Shown here: positions 1-12,400 of the stretch, in pieces
Layout: each line of letters starts with the position of its first letter
Position numbering within the stretch: position 1 is the first letter of the stretch
Assembly (NCBI GenBank): GCA_011799875.1
Contig: CM022302.1
Location: forward strand, 325,541,385 to 325,605,384
DNA from: Thinopyrum elongatum
Taxonomy: Eukaryota > Streptophyta > Magnoliopsida > Poales > Poaceae
Direction of reading: 5' to 3'
DNA: 64,000 nucleotides
Made by a program: the position numbers and the translations under genes
The notes under the pieces: generated by a model
Told to the model about the DNA's origin: nothing
The model's database searches: none
What the model saw: only the letters and a program-made list of their open reading frames with translations

Positions 1-155
1 GTATCTCTTTGTGTTTCGAGGATCTAGCACATGTGTAATCGAATCTTGTTGGTTTGAGTGATTTCTCTCGTTTTTCCCTCGTGTTTCTCCTCGTGTTCTT
101 CGTAGGATCCGCTCCAATCGTGAAAGATCGGCCCTAGGGTTTCCACCCTACATCA
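1..155 (+). mobile_element. 3' end of a Gypsy LTR (family X), cut by the window edge
   Basis: This sequence closely matches the last ~155 bp of the LTR at 56086-56963: both contain the block beginning GATCTAGCACATGTGT and end in CCACCCTACATCA. The last base is the CA of the LTR end. It directly abuts Tat-type pol sequence (G1) at 156, so it is the right edge of an element inserted into G1, with the rest outside the window. CAACC at 156-160 would be the target duplication, but the other copy cannot be seen. It may be a 3' LTR or a solo LTR. Confidence 0.75.
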
Positions 156-510
156 CAACCCCGATAAGATCCAAGCCATCAAACAGATCCAAGCACCAAG
201 GACAGTCAAAGATGTAAGGCATCTGACAGGGTGCGTTGCCGCGCTAAGCAGATTCATTTCCAAGTCTGCCGAGCACGCCTTGCCGTTCTTCAAAATATTG
301 AAGAAGGCAGGGCCCATGAAGTGGACTCCAAAAGCAAATGTGGCTTTGCAAGAGTTGAAGGCCTACCTATCTTATGTGCCCACCTTGGTTGCTCCCAAAC
401 CGCAAGAGCCGTTGCTGTTATACTTGGCGGCAACCAATCAAGTGGTTAGTGCAGCCTTGGTGGCGCAGCGGGAAGTGGATGAAACAGAGAGTGAGCAAAG
501 ACCGGTAGAG
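156..510 (+). pseudogene. G1 reverse transcriptase C-terminus and start of the RNase H region
   Basis: This Gypsy pol fragment covers the end of the RT thumb and the connection: PDKI, the conserved LTGC-alanine-ALSRFISKS segment, PFFK, and WTP with the ALQELK helix followed by LYLAAT. It matches the same part of N2 near 45650-45960. The frame is open from about 160 and is broken at 510 by the T1 insertion, not by a mutation. No catalytic YMDD is present because that part lies upstream of the preserved segment. Confidence 0.85.
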
Positions 511-3500
511 TGTGGCACCCCGGCTCAGAGAACCGGTTTACCAGTGTTTCCAACCCAGAGATCATGTCTTCTGGAAACACACAACAACTTGGAACAGAAC
601 ATAGCTGAACTTTTATTGATAATAGTCGAGTACAAGCTTATATATTACATGATCATCGAGGCCAAAAGCACATCTAGTGCTATGACAATATCTACATTAT
701 TTATGTAACATATCAGGACCTCGGTATTACTACGGGACACTACAGCGAAAGACTATTGCATAGCAGAACATGATAGTAACTCCATCCACAGGGACACTGC
801 TGAGGACACATCGTAGACATCGCAACACGGACGTTCGAGACCTCCGTCTCAGTCTTCTCCTGCATCTGGCATGATACGCCAGGTGAGTACTTTGAATGTA
901 CTCGCAAGCACATGACAACCAAGTATGCAGCAAATAATAGCATGGCAATCAACATGTTATGTCTTAACTGATTCACTTACTGTTATTAACTTACTCATAT
1001 TTGGGTTGTCTCACAACCCTCGGAATACTCGATGCCAACGAGTACTTCCGCTCATAAGACAAGTTCTTCCATCATTACTATGGTTATTACGATTGATCAC
1101 CTAGAGAGGTCTGGACGGGCTGTCCAATACCGTGGACGTGGCTATTCGAATAGATTTTACACTCTACAGAGTTGCGCACTTTACCCACACTATGGAGCAC
1201 CTGACCTCGTGATCCCATTCGGGTGGACTAGCGTTGCTCCAACGAAACCCACCTGACTCATGACTCTCCCATCGTACCACCAGCAATCACACTCCCTCGG
1301 AGTCAAGCCTTGGGTGGCCCCGTGTCACCTCGTGACACCTGCCACCGTCGTGGCCTAACTAAACTGTCCCAAACGGGGACGCCGGCACAAAACTCAACTG
1401 GGCTCACAAGGTTCTCGTCGTCTGCCTGAAAAGGGGAGCATGCACGCATAACCCTCCCTGTTTGGAGGTACCGGTGAAAGAGCATGGAGCCAGACCAAGT
1501 CAAGGCCGTCCCATACCGGCAAATGTGGCTGCACGGGTAAGCCCGAACAATGACTGTTGATCAACCAACTAAGTTTCACTTAGCAATCATGGTCATTCAT
1601 CATATCAATTTAAGTTGTCAACAATAGGCATTTAAATACTTCACTTGAATTATCTATGTTAATTAAATGCAAGAAATGAATATGAATTATGCAATGCTAT
1701 GAAATGCTTCATAATATGGATGTCCTGTCTTGCCTTGATCAGTTGGGTTGTTCAAATACTCCTGGTCTTCAAATCCACAAGAATCTCCTTCTGAAAACAT
1801 TTTTAAATGGCAAAGGAAAATGTCACATAAAGCCTTTTTATTCACCAACAATTCTGTGTGTATTGGAAAAATGCCAAGCTTGGTCAGAAAATAAAGAAGT
1901 TTAATATGAACACAATGCAAAAAGAATCAGGTGATTTGGACCTTTTAATAAAAAGTTATTAATGGTCAAATCTGCTGGTCAAAACTGCTTAAATAAATGA
2001 AATTGGAAAAAACAGAAAAACCAGTGGAGGGCCACGTCGGAGGCGTAAACCTCGCGGGCGTCTCCACTTACCCCTTCGCGTGCACAGCCGCGGTCGCTAA
2101 CAGGTGGGGCCGGTTCGGTTTAAGCAGAAAGAGAGAGAGAGGCAGAGAGAGGGGTGGCTCACCGCCGCTGCTCGCCGGTGATAGCGACGGCAGTTGGGCG
2201 GGGAGATGTCGGGGATAGACCGGGCACTCGAAGATGGTCCTCCCTGTACCCGTAGCTCCCCCAGAGATGGACGGACGGTGCGGGCCCCTTCTTCTCTGGT
2301 GGATGGGTGCTACAGTGATCGACGGAGAGGCTCAATTCGGCAGCAATTTGACTAGGCGAGAGTTCTAGGAAGATCAGTGGAACTTGCTGAGTGTTACGGT
2401 GGTCTCAGGCGAGGCGGAGGAGGAGTGGTGGTGGCTGTCGGCTGAGAGAGGGCGGCGGAGGAACTCCGGCGAAGCTCGAGGCCAGAGGGCCTCTCGACCT
2501 TGGCTCTTGCTTGGGGAGGCAATTTGAGAGAGAGGGAGAGGGGGGAGGAGTGAGCGAGGCCGGGCGGGCCTATTTATAGCTAGGAGGCGAAGCTCGCCGA
2601 GTTCTCTGGATTGGCGGCGACGTGGCTATGCCACTGGCGCAAGTATGTCGAGCTGGTCGTCATGGCGCGGGGCGACGAGACAGGAGCGAGCAGAGCATTG
2701 AATGTGCAAAGAGATGGCTCGGGGAAAGAAGACGAGCGGCGCCACAACTATGGCCGCACGGGCGGCACAGTGCTCGTGGTCGTGACGGCCGCCGAGAGCT
2801 TCTCCGGTGAGGGAAGGAGTCCAGAAGGGCTAGGTGGTGAAAGGGGATGATGTCGGCACACGGAGACAAGCTACTATGGCGAGGGCAGTCGGATGCGACG
2901 GCACAGACACGGGCGCGGTGCAGAGCGCGCGCAATGGCATGCCATTGTCGTGCTCACCACGAGAGTTGATGTCTAGAGGCCACAAGAGCCTGGCGTTTCT
3001 TGTCTGGCACGTCGACCCTCGATCACTCAGCTCACCTACACCTCTGGTTTGGCTTGTCTCAGTCTGAGATGAGGGGTAGCCTCAGATACAATTTCTGACA
3101 GTGAACTAGAGAGAGATCTGGAGAAGTGGTGAGCTGCGAATGGTGCCAATGGAGATGTCCAGGATGATCTAGGTTGGAAGGACTCAAAACTGGTCAAGTT
3201 TGAGAAGGTTTGGTTGAGATTTGAGGGTAGTTCATGTGTAACCTACCAATCTGGTCCAGAATGTGAAAGTTGAAGCCCTGCTTATATGAATGATCTTTAG
3301 ATGCTGAAACTTGGTGGAGGGAAGTCATTTGTAGTTGTCCTCATGCTACAGAAATTTCAGAGCATTTGGAAAAACCTAGCAGGTACTTCCTTCACAAAGG
3401 TCCAGACTGACCAGGAACAAAAATGAATTGTTTTGCAAAATATTTGAACTAGGCCATGGAATATTTTTGGATATTGGGGCAAGATATGGTCCAAGGTATT

Positions 3501-3791
3501 TTAGGGAATTATTTGAGAATTTTCTGGCCATCCAAACTATAGGTTGCTTCACAACCCATAGTGATGACCTAAATTCCCAAATAAAAGAAAAGGGTTACTG
3601 GAAAAGATTTAAATTGGGATTTGGGTCCTAGAGGTACTTGGCAGGGTTTTGGCAAGGTGATGAGGCTTTGGATTACTTGGAAAGATTCAAAAGTTTCCAA
3701 GACCAACTAGAAAGATTCAAAAACCATTCAAATTTCAAATAAAGCCAAGAAAAGTTTGAAAAGAAAAAGTTGCCAAAATCAGGGTGTCACA
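511..3791 (-). repeat. T1 3' LTR (left copy)
   Basis: This is a direct repeat of 9492-12775. A TATA box on the minus strand sits at about 2567-2575 (TATAAATAG), equivalent to that of the 5' LTR. The GC-rich part at 2080-2960 gives long spurious ORFs. The last codons of the pol ORF run into this LTR at 3779-3791. Confidence 0.95.
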
Positions 3792-5152
3792 AACCTAACC
3801 CCCTTAGGATGAATCTCGTCCTCGAGATTCGGTCGCTCAGGGAACAAGTATGGATATGCGGATCTGAGAAAATCTTCTCTTTCCCAAGTAGCCTCTTTCT
3901 TAGTGTGGTGCTGCCACAACACCTTGTAAAATCTTATCACCTTACACCTCGTGCTTCTTTCCATCTCATCCAAGATCCTGACAGGTTTTTCCTCATAAGT
4001 CAAATCCTTAGCCAGCTCTAGCTCACTCATATCCGCTTGCCTGGTTGGGGGTGCAATGCATTTCCTTAACTGTGAGATGTGAAAGACATCATGAACGTCT
4101 GACAATGCTGGTGGAAATTCCAACTGATATGCGACTCTGCCCTTCCTAGCAATCACTGGAAAGGGACCGATGTATCTTGGGGCCAGCTTTCCCCAGGTGC
4201 CAAACCTCTTTACTCCCTTCATAGGGGTTACTCGCAAGTAAGCATAGTCTCCAGGCTCGAAAGTTACTTCCCGGTGTTTTGGGTCATAATAGCTCTTCTG
4301 TCGGGACTTGGCTGCTTGCAGACGCTCTTGAATATCCTTGACTTGCCTTTCAGCCTCGAGCATCAAGTCCTTACCAAAGATGCGACTATCTCCTGTTTGG
4401 GACCAGTTTAGCGGCGTGCGGCACTTCCGTCCGTACAATGCCTCAAAAGGCGACATCTTGAGACTTGCCTGATAGCTGTTGTTGTAGGAGAATTCAGCGT
4501 AATGCAAACTATCCTCCCATTTGGGTCCATGGGAGAGAGCACATGACCGAAGCATATCCTCTAATATTTGGTTCACTCGCTCGGTCTGTCCATCCGTCTG
4601 CGGATGGTACGCTGTGCTGTGTTTCCGCATGGTTCCCAAAGCTTGATGTAGCCGTAGCCAGAATGCTGAGGTAAATAGGGAACCCCTATCTGAAGTGATA
4701 GACTTGGGTACTCCGTGCAGACTGACTATCGGGGACATGTAGAGTTGTGCCAGCTGATTTGCGTTGAAAGTGGTCTTTACTGGGATAAAGTGAGCCACTT
4801 TCGTGAGGATGTCTACAATGACCCAAATAGCATCATTGCCTCTCGTGGACTTGGGCAGTCCCACAATAAAATCCATACATATATCGTCCCACTTCCACTG
4901 GGGCACCGGTAAAGGTTGCAGTAGCCCAGCGGGTTTCTGATGCTCTACTTTGACCTTGTTGCAAATGTCACAGCAGGCGACATAGTATGCTATATCTTTC
5001 CGCATTCCAGACCACCAAAAAGTTTCTCTCAAGTCCTGATACATCTTGGTACCTCCCGGGTGGATCGAATATGCGGACTCATGTGCTTCCTTGAGTACTT
5101 GTTGCCTCAAGTTGTTCTGATCCGGCACACAAATTCGTTTCTCGAACCACAC
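3779..5152 (-). CDS. T1 integrase with C-terminal chromodomain
   Basis: An open frame of 457 codons, the best-preserved protein of T1. Integrase joins element cDNA to chromosomal DNA. Seen: the zinc-binding set His24, His31, Cys61, Cys64; a DD35E triad at Asp94, Asp155 and Glu191, the last in the GQTERVN context; the Gypsy GPF region near 329; and a chromodomain-like segment at about 388-430 (WQHH and ATWE signatures). In plants such a chromodomain marks chromoviruses and is thought to guide integration to particular chromatin. The frame is separated from the RNase H part by a break near 5152-5167, so the listed start is simply the first usable codon of the open segment, not a real initiation site. 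The stop lies inside the 3' LTR. Confidence 0.9.
   Translation of the reverse strand: MWFEKRICVPDQNNLRQQVLKEAHESAYSIHPGGTKMYQDLRETFWWSGMRKDIAYYVACCDICNKVKVEHQKPAGLLQPLPVPQWKWDDICMDFIVGLPKSTRGNDAIWVIVDILTKVAHFIPVKTTFNANQLAQLYMSPIVSLHGVPKSITSDRGSLFTSAFWLRLHQALGTMRKHSTAYHPQTDGQTERVNQILEDMLRSCALSHGPKWEDSLHYAEFSYNNSYQASLKMSPFEALYGRKCRTPLNWSQTGDSRIFGKDLMLEAERQVKDIQERLQAAKSRQKSYYDPKHREVTFEPGDYAYLRVTPMKGVKRFGTWGKLAPRYIGPFPVIARKGRVAYQLEFPPALSDVHDVFHISQLRKCIAPPTRQADMSELELAKDLTYEEKPVRILDEMERSTRCKVIRFYKVLWQHHTKKEATWEREDFLRSAYPYLFPERPNLEDEIHPKGVRFVTP
3792..3806 (-). other. T1 polypurine tract
   Basis: On the minus strand a purine run (core AAGGGGG) lies directly before the 3' LTR, the expected place for the plus-strand primer of reverse transcription. 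It is inside the pol reading frame. Confidence 0.75.
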
Positions 5153-5166
5153 GGTACCCTGTTCAT

Positions 5167-5637
5167 CTAGACGGAAGGACTTGGCCTTCCCTTGCTGAAT
5201 TTACTCCTTGATCTCCCGAATTTCTCATCTGACTTCTGTGCTTCCTTGATTTCCTCCATGAGGGTTGGAGTAATTTCCAACGTGTTCGGGGTCATTGGGC
5301 CGCATAGCACCATATTGAGCTTGACAAACTCTTCTTGTAAGCTCCGATGCATACCCTCAACTAGTGCATTCACAGCAGCTTGTTTCCTGCTTAGGGCGTC
5401 AGCGACCACATTCGCTTTCCCTGGATGATAGTTTATTCCAACATCATAGTCCTTGACTAGCTCAAGCCATCTTCGCTGCCTGAGGTTCAGGTCGGGTTGA
5501 ATGAAAATATACTTGAGACTCTTATGGTTTGTGTATATTTCACATCGTTGTCCAATAAGATAATGCCTCCAAATCTTCAGGGCATGAACCACAGCAGCTA
5601 GCTCCAAGTCATGTGTGGGATAGTTCTCCTCATGAGG
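5167..5637 (-). pseudogene. T1 RNase H domain
   Basis: The fragment contains the RNase H-like [10 protein letters not shown] helix with IWRHYL, then YTNHKSLKY, and VVADALSRK near the end. The family normally has Asp where this copy has Asn in YT-N-HK, an apparent loss of a catalytic acidic residue. A stop after ASRQL at 5638 separates it from the RT segment, and the frame breaks again near 5167 before the integrase. This would destroy RNase H activity in this copy. Confidence 0.85.
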
Positions 5638-7133
5638 TCATAGCTGTCGTGATGCATAAGCTACAACCTTCCCCTCTTGCATTAGCACGCATCCGATTCC
5701 ACGCCTGGATGCATCGCAGTATATGTCAAAACTCTTGTGAATGTCTGGGAGGACTAAGACAGGGGCTGTGGTTAGCCTCGTCTTTAACTCCTGGAAACTG
5801 CTGTCGCACTCGGCTGTCCAGATAAACCTTTGGTTCTTTTTCAATAATTCCATCAGTGGCTTGGCTATCTTAGAAAAGCCTTCAATGAAGCGACGGTAGT
5901 AGCCTGCCAAGCCCAGGAAACTACGGACTTCGGTCACCGTGGCTGGTGTCTTCCAGTTCAAGACCGCAGTAACCTTACTGGGATCAACAGCTATTCCTTT
6001 CTCTGACAGAATATGTCCAAGGAATCCCACCTCTTTCAGCCAAAATTCGCACTTACTGAACTTGGCATATAAACGATGGGTTCTCAACCCTTCCAAGACA
6101 GCTCTGAGATGTTGCTTATGCTCCTCTTCATCCTTAGAGTATATCAGGATGTCGTCAATGAACACCACTACAAACTTGTCCAGAAAGTCCATGAAGACAT
6201 GTTCATCATGCTCATGAAGTAGGCTGGAGCATTGGTCAATCCAAACGCCATAACTGTAAACTCATATAGTCCATATCGAGTGGTGAACGCTGTCTTGGGG
6301 ATATCCTCCTTTCGGATTTTCAGTTGATGATATCCCGTTATGAGGTCGATCTTAGAGAATACCCGTGCTCCATTCAACTGGTCGAATAAGTCATCAATTC
6401 GAGGGAGCGGGTACTTATTCTTGATAGTGACCTCGTTAAGCTGGCGATAGTCTACGCACATTCGTAGACTTCCATCCTTCTTCTTGACAAATAATACTGG
6501 TGACCCCCATGGCGAAATGCTTGGACGAACGTATCCTTTCTGTAGCAACTCGTCTAACTGCTTCTTTAGCTCTGCCAGCTCTGGGCCTGGCATACGATAA
6601 TATTTCTTGTATATTGGAGCTGTACCAAGAATTATTTCAATGGCGAACTCCAATTCTCGGTCGGGCGGCATTCCTGGTAATTCCTCAGGAAACACATCCG
6701 GAAATTCACCCACTACCGGGATCAGATTCATATCTGTAACAGTGGTCTGGTATGCCGTGCCCTTTCTTGTTATCATTCTGCTGGCCAGAAATTGGACGGT
6801 TTGTCTGGCGGGGTTCACCAATGTCACCGTTCTGGTGGCGCAGTTGATACACACTTGGTCCGGTGCTAACCAGTCCATCCCCAGTATTATATCCAGTCCT
6901 GGGGATTCAATGGCAACAAGGGTAGCTGGGAATTTAACTCCATGGATTGAGATTTCCAGACCCTTGTATATTATATTTGTTCTGAGCATAGAGCTAGGGG
7001 ATTGTACCACCATGATTTTGTCCAAAAGTGAAGGAGAAAATTTGTGCAAGGTGGCAAAACTTCGCGAAATAAACGAGTGGGAAGCCCCAGAATCAAATAA
7101 AACTATTGCAGGTATGTCATTGACAGAAAACAT
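5638..7133 (-). pseudogene. T1 aspartic protease and reverse transcriptase
   Basis: From the 5' side, the retropepsin motif [12 protein letters not shown] is near residue 13 of the upstream open segment (7133 downward). Then come the RT fingers ([18 protein letters not shown]), KIDL-TGYHQL and AFGLTNAP. The frame shifts near 6170-6190 between the FMSMMN region and the next block, which carries the catalytic FIDD (6151-6162) and ILIYS. The thumb and the start of RNase H (YCDAS, CVLMQEG) follow. The Gypsy order protease-RT-RNase H-integrase is kept. The frameshift makes the RT non-functional unless it is bypassed. Confidence 0.9.
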
Positions 7134-7182
7134 ACCAAGGACAATGTCTGGAGCTTCGCAGACTTCTTCGGCAGAGATGTGG

Positions 7183-8279
7183 TGGACGCATCCGTGGCTG
7201 AAGTTGTGGTTGGGGCGGCGTCCAAGGTGATTGACTTGTGGCTTGTAGTCAGTGGATTGCTTTCCGTTATTAGTAGGACACTACTTGGCGTAGTGTCCAC
7301 TCTGGCCACAAGTGAAACAGGTGTTGTTGCAGCGACAATCCTCTATGACAGGCTGCTTGCCAAAGGTCTTGCTCTGGTTGCCTGGCTTGCTGTTGTTGCC
7401 ACCATTGTTCCACACAGGTTTGCTCTCAAATGGCCCTGACTACCAACTGCGCAGCTTTTGCGCATATGGCTCCCTGTTATCCTTCTTGGGCTCGAACTTC
7501 CTCTTACGATCATCATTCCCAGACTTGTGTTCTCGTTCGGCGATGAAGGCCTTATCCACCAAGGTCTGGAAATCGGGGAAGTCCAACATGCATAGCTGAC
7601 ATCGGAGGGCGTGATTAAGTTCTCCGAGGAACTGGTCTATTTTCCTTTCTTCGGTAGCCACATCATGAGGAGAGTACAGGGCCAAGTTGTTGAACTTGTT
7701 TAGGTATTCTCCCACAGACATGTTTCCTTGTGTGAGAGCCAGGAATTCTCTCTGCTTCACTTTCATGATACCCATGGGAATATGATACTTGCGGAATAGC
7801 TCTTTAAATTTCTCCCAGGAAATCTCTTCTCCAGCAGGCCACATTAACTTGGTGTTGTCCCACCATATGGCTGCCGGGCCTTCGAGATAATGGGTGACAA
7901 ATGGGACTTTATCTGCTTCTTCATAACGAGCGATGTCCAATTTCTTTTCCATGGTTCTTAACTAGTCATCAGCCTCAATAGGATCCACAGCCTAACCAAA
8001 GCTGGGTGGTTTTGTGCGCTGGAAGTCAGACAGTTTGGAATGCACCCCATTGCCATTGTTTTGACCTACTATTGTCTGCATACTCTTGAGAAATTCCATG
8101 AGGTCTTGGTTTCCCTTTTCCTCAAACATTCTCATTATCTGATATGTGGTTGGTGCTTGAGGTGGTGGTGGTGGTAAGTCTTCGGGCGGTTGCCCTGCCT
8201 GCTTGGCGGATCAACGGACGGGGTTTCCATCGCCGCCTTGACTGCTACTTCCTTTCTTCATCCTAATTTTTGTTCCCAT
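7183..8279 (-). pseudogene. T1 gag (capsid and zinc knuckle)
   Basis: The likely start is the ATG at 8279. A proline-rich N-terminus is followed by the Gypsy capsid core (YLEGPAAIWWDN, then FREYF-like FRKYHIP, VGEYLNKFNNL) in the open segment 7440-7952. A CCHC knuckle (CFTCGQSGHYAK, then a stop, then C) lies near 7280-7320. In-frame stops occur near 8211, twice between 7952 and 8000, at 7440 and inside the knuckle. The capsid protein would package element RNA; this copy cannot make it whole. Confidence 0.85.
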
Positions 8280-8479
8280 GGCAAATACCGAATCGATGAG
8301 CAACATCCATAAGGAGAAATATAGTAATATGACACCAGAGAAAATTCATGAAAAAGGCAAATAAAGAGAACAACATAATTATACAAGATAACCCAACATC
8401 ATACATGATAAGCTAGTAGGGGAATATCATGGCTAGACTGCTCATACAGCAGTCGACATATGCAAAGATGCATGCATTA

Positions 8480-9153
8480 CTACTCAAGCTCCAGTCTAGT
8501 GCATCGGTGACATGAACACTGCCCATTTGAAGAGTCCTCGTCATCAGATCCTGAGTCAGAATCAGAACTGATGATGTGAGTCACCGGGTCAAAGGAGACG
8601 CGATGTCGCTGCTGAGATGGCTCTCCTTCTGCGGGAGAAAGAGCACATCGCCTCAACATCGGCGGAGCAGGAGTGGCTAGGAGTGAGGCCCACTCAGCTG
8701 AGGTCTCACATCGACTACCAGACGATAAGCCTGATGGTCCACAAAAACCAGAAGGGGTATCAAGCACACGCGGAGGTGGAACTGGTGGTGGATACCTAGG
8801 TGGAACTACAGGAGGAGGAGGTGCTGGAGTCACTACTGCAAGTGCCTCCTGAACACGACACAGCTCCTCAGCCAAGGAAATGATCATACGGTAACTGGCG
8901 TTCAGGTAGCGAGACAAAACACCAGCCGCATGATCACACGCCGGGTTAACAGGTGAGAAAAGGACTCGCCCTGTCGTAGGCGATAGGGTGGGATAGTGGA
9001 AGAAACCTGGATGGGTCTGCATCTCGACCTCATGGAAGCGCAAGTCAGTAATAGCCTCCATGGCAGCAAACTAGATTGCCAGCTCCGGAGTAGAAGCCAC
9101 TCTGCCCTTGGAAGAGCGAGAAGAGCTTCCAATATCCGAAGTCGCGGTCATGT
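8480..9153 (-). pseudogene. T1 extra ORF upstream of gag
   Basis: This frame lies between the primer-binding site and gag. The first ATG in frame is at 9153; one TAG follows at about 9073, and from the ATG at 9061 the frame is open for 193 codons to 8480. The protein has an N-terminal part without recognised motifs, a proline-rich middle (PAPPPP, PPRYPPP), and an acidic Ser/Asp-rich tail (DSDSGSDDEDSS) followed by a small Cys/His cluster (CSCHRCT). I do not recognise the family. Upstream of 9153 the same frame stays open back to about 9290 without ATG, so the original ORF may have been longer. It could be a leader-encoded accessory protein; function unknown. Confidence 0.55.
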
Positions 9154-9474
9154 AAGCCACTACATGGTACTCATATACTGACTCGCCCAACTGCTCCCGA
9201 AACACCTGGTACACTGGGTCATCATCGTTGGGATACAGCCAAAGCCAGACGCTACGAAGCAGAGCTGGAAAAGAGTGGGTTCTGGCTCATGATGAAAGTG
9301 ATATGGAACTGGTGCCATCTACACTCACAATGCCAAGGGTTAGTAACATAATGAATTATGATGCATGAGGCATGGCATGCAACAATCAAATGCAACAAGC
9401 AGGATGCACACTCAAAGTCCTATGCTAATCGCAGTCCTAGCGCGGGTTACCTAGGGTGTCCTACAGTCAGCACG

Positions 9475-9486
9475 GCTCTAATACCA
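9475..9486 (-). other. T1 primer-binding site (tRNA-iMet type)
   Basis: The minus strand reads TGGTATTAGAGC five bases inside the 5' LTR. It differs by one base from TGGTATCAGAGC, the complement of the initiator methionine tRNA 3' end that is common in plant retrotransposons. Confidence 0.85.
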
Positions 9487-9491
9487 AGCGT

Positions 9492-12400
9492 TGTGGCACC
9501 CCGGCTCAGAGAACCGGTTTACCAGTGTTTCCAACCCAGAGATCATGTCTTCTGGAAACACACAACAACTTGGAACAGAACATAGCTGAACTTTTATTGA
9601 TAATAGTCGAGTACAAGCTTATATATTACATGATCATCGAGGCCAAAAGCACATCTAGTGCTATGACAATATCTACATTATTTATGTAACATATCAGGAC
9701 CTCGGTATTACTACGGGACACTACAGCGAAATACTATTGCATAGCGGAACATGATAGTAACTCCATCCACAGGGACACTGCTGAGGACACATCGTAGACA
9801 TCGCAACACGGACGTTCGAGACCTCCGTCTCAGTCTTCTCCTGCATCTGGCATGATACGCCAGGTGAGTACTTTGAATGTACTCGCAAGCACATGACAAC
9901 CAAGTATGCAGCAAATAATAGCATGGCAATCAACATGTTATGTCTTAACTGATTCACTTACTGTTATTAACTTACTCATATTTGGGTTGTCTCACAACCC
10001 TCGGAATACTCGATGCCAACGAGTACTTCCGCTCATAAGACAAGTTCTTCCATCATTACTATGGTTATTACGATTGATCACCTAGAGAGGTCTGGACGGG
10101 CTGTCCAATACCGTGGACGTGGCTATTCGAATAGATTTTACACTCTACAGAGTTGCGCACTTTACCCACACTATGGAGCACCTAACCTCGTGATCCCATT
10201 CGGGTGGACCAGCGTTGCCCCAACGAAACCCGCCTGACTCGTGACTCTCCCATCGTACCACCGGCAATCACACTCCCTCGGAGTCAAGCCTTGGGTGGCC
10301 TCGTGTCACCTCGTGACACCTGCCACCATCGTGGCATAACTAAACTGTCCCAAACAAGGACGCCGGCACAAAACTCAACTGGGCTCACAGGGTTATCGTC
10401 GTCTGCCTGATCAGGGCAACACACACGCATAACCCTCCCTGTTTGGAGGTACCGGTGAAAGAGCATGAAGCCAGACCAAGTCAAGGCCATCCCATACCGG
10501 CAAATGTGGCTGCACGGGTAAGCCCGGACAGGTGACTCTTGGTCAACCAACTAAGTTTCACTTAGCAATCATGGTCATTCATCATATCAATTTAAGTTGT
10601 CAACAATAGGCATTTAAATACTTCACTTGAATTATCTATGTTAATTAAATGCAAGAAATGAATATGAATTATGCAATGCTATGAAATGCTTCATAATATG
10701 GATGTCCTGGCTTGCCTTGATCAGTTGGGTTGTTCAAATACTCCTGGTCTTCAAATCCACAAGAATCTCCTTCTGAAAACATTTTTAAATGGCAAAGGAA
10801 AATGTCACATAAAGCCTTTTTATTCACCAACAATTCTGTGAGTACTGGAAAAATGCCAAGCTTGGTCAGAAAATAAAGGAGTTTAATATGAACACAATGC
10901 AAAAAAAATCAGGTGATTTGGACCTTTTAATAAAAAGTTATTAATGGTCAAATATGCTGGTCAAAACTGCTTAAATAAATGAAATTGGAAAAAATAGAAA
11001 AACTAGTGGAGGGCCACATCGAAGGCGTAAACCTCGCGAGCGTCTCCACTTACCCCTTCGAGCGCACAGCCGCAGTCACTGACAGGTGGGGCCGGTTCGG
11101 TTTAAACAGAAAGAGAGAGAGAGGCAGAGAGAGGGGCGGCTCACCGGCGCTGCTCGCCGGCGATAGCGACGGTGGTTGGGCGGGGAGATGTCGGGGATAG
11201 ACCGGGCACTCGAAGATGGTCCTCCCTGTACCCGTAGCTCCCCCAGAGATGGACGGACGGCGGGGCCCCCTTCTTCTCCGGCGGATGGGTGCTACGGTGA
11301 TCGACGGAGAGGCTCAATTCGGCAGCAATTCGACTAGGCGAGAGTTCTAGGAAGATCAGTGGAACTTGCTGAGTGTTACGGTGGTCTCAGGCGAGGCCGA
11401 GGAGGAGTGGTGGTAGCTGTCGGCTGAGAGAGGGCGGCGGAGGAACTCCGGCGAAGCTCGAGGCCAGTGGGCCTCTCGGCCTTGGCTCTTGCTTGGGGAG
11501 GCAATTTGAGAGAGAGGGAGAGGGGTGAGGAGTGAGCGAGGTCGGGCGGGGGTATTTATAGCCGGGAGGCAAAGCTCGTCGAGTTCTCTGGATCGGCGGC
11601 GACGTGGCTACGCCACTGGCGCAAGGACATCGAGCTAGCCGTCGTGGCGCAGGGCGATGAGACGGGAGCGAGCAGAGCATTGAATGCGCGAAGAGATGGC
11701 TCGAGGAGAAGAAGACGAGCGGCGCCGCAACTGTGGCCGCACGGGCGGCACAGTGCTCGTGGTCGTGGCGGCCGCCGAGAGCTTCTCCGGCGAGGGGAGG
11801 AGTCCAGAAGGGCTAGGTGGCGAATGGGGACGATGTCGGCACACGGAGACAAGCTACTGCGGCGAGAGGCTGTCGGATGCGACGCCATAGACACGGGCGC
11901 GGTGCAGAGCGCGCGCAATGGCATGCCATTGTCGTGCTCACCACGACAGTTGATGTCTAGAGGCCACAAGAGCCTGGTGTTTCTTGTCAGGCACATCGAC
12001 CCTCGATCATTCAGCTCACCTACACCTCTGGTTTGGCTTGTCTCAGTCTGAGATGAGGGGTAGCCTCAGATACAGTTTTTGACAGTGAACTAGAGAGAGA
12101 TCTGGAGAAGTGGTGAGCTGCGAATGGTGCCAATGGAGATGTCCAGGATGATCTAGGTTGGAAGGACTCAAAACTGGTCAAGTTTGAGAAGGTTTGGTTG
12201 AGATTTGAGGGTAGTTCATGTGTAACCTACCAATCTGGTCCAGAATGTGAAAGTTGAAGCCCTGCTTATATGAATGATCTTTAGATGCTGAAACTTGGTG
12301 GAGGGAAGTCATTTGTAGTTTTCCTCATGCCATAGAAATTTCAAAGCATTTGGACAAACCTAGCAGGTACTTCCTTCACAAAGGTCCTGACTGACCAGGA

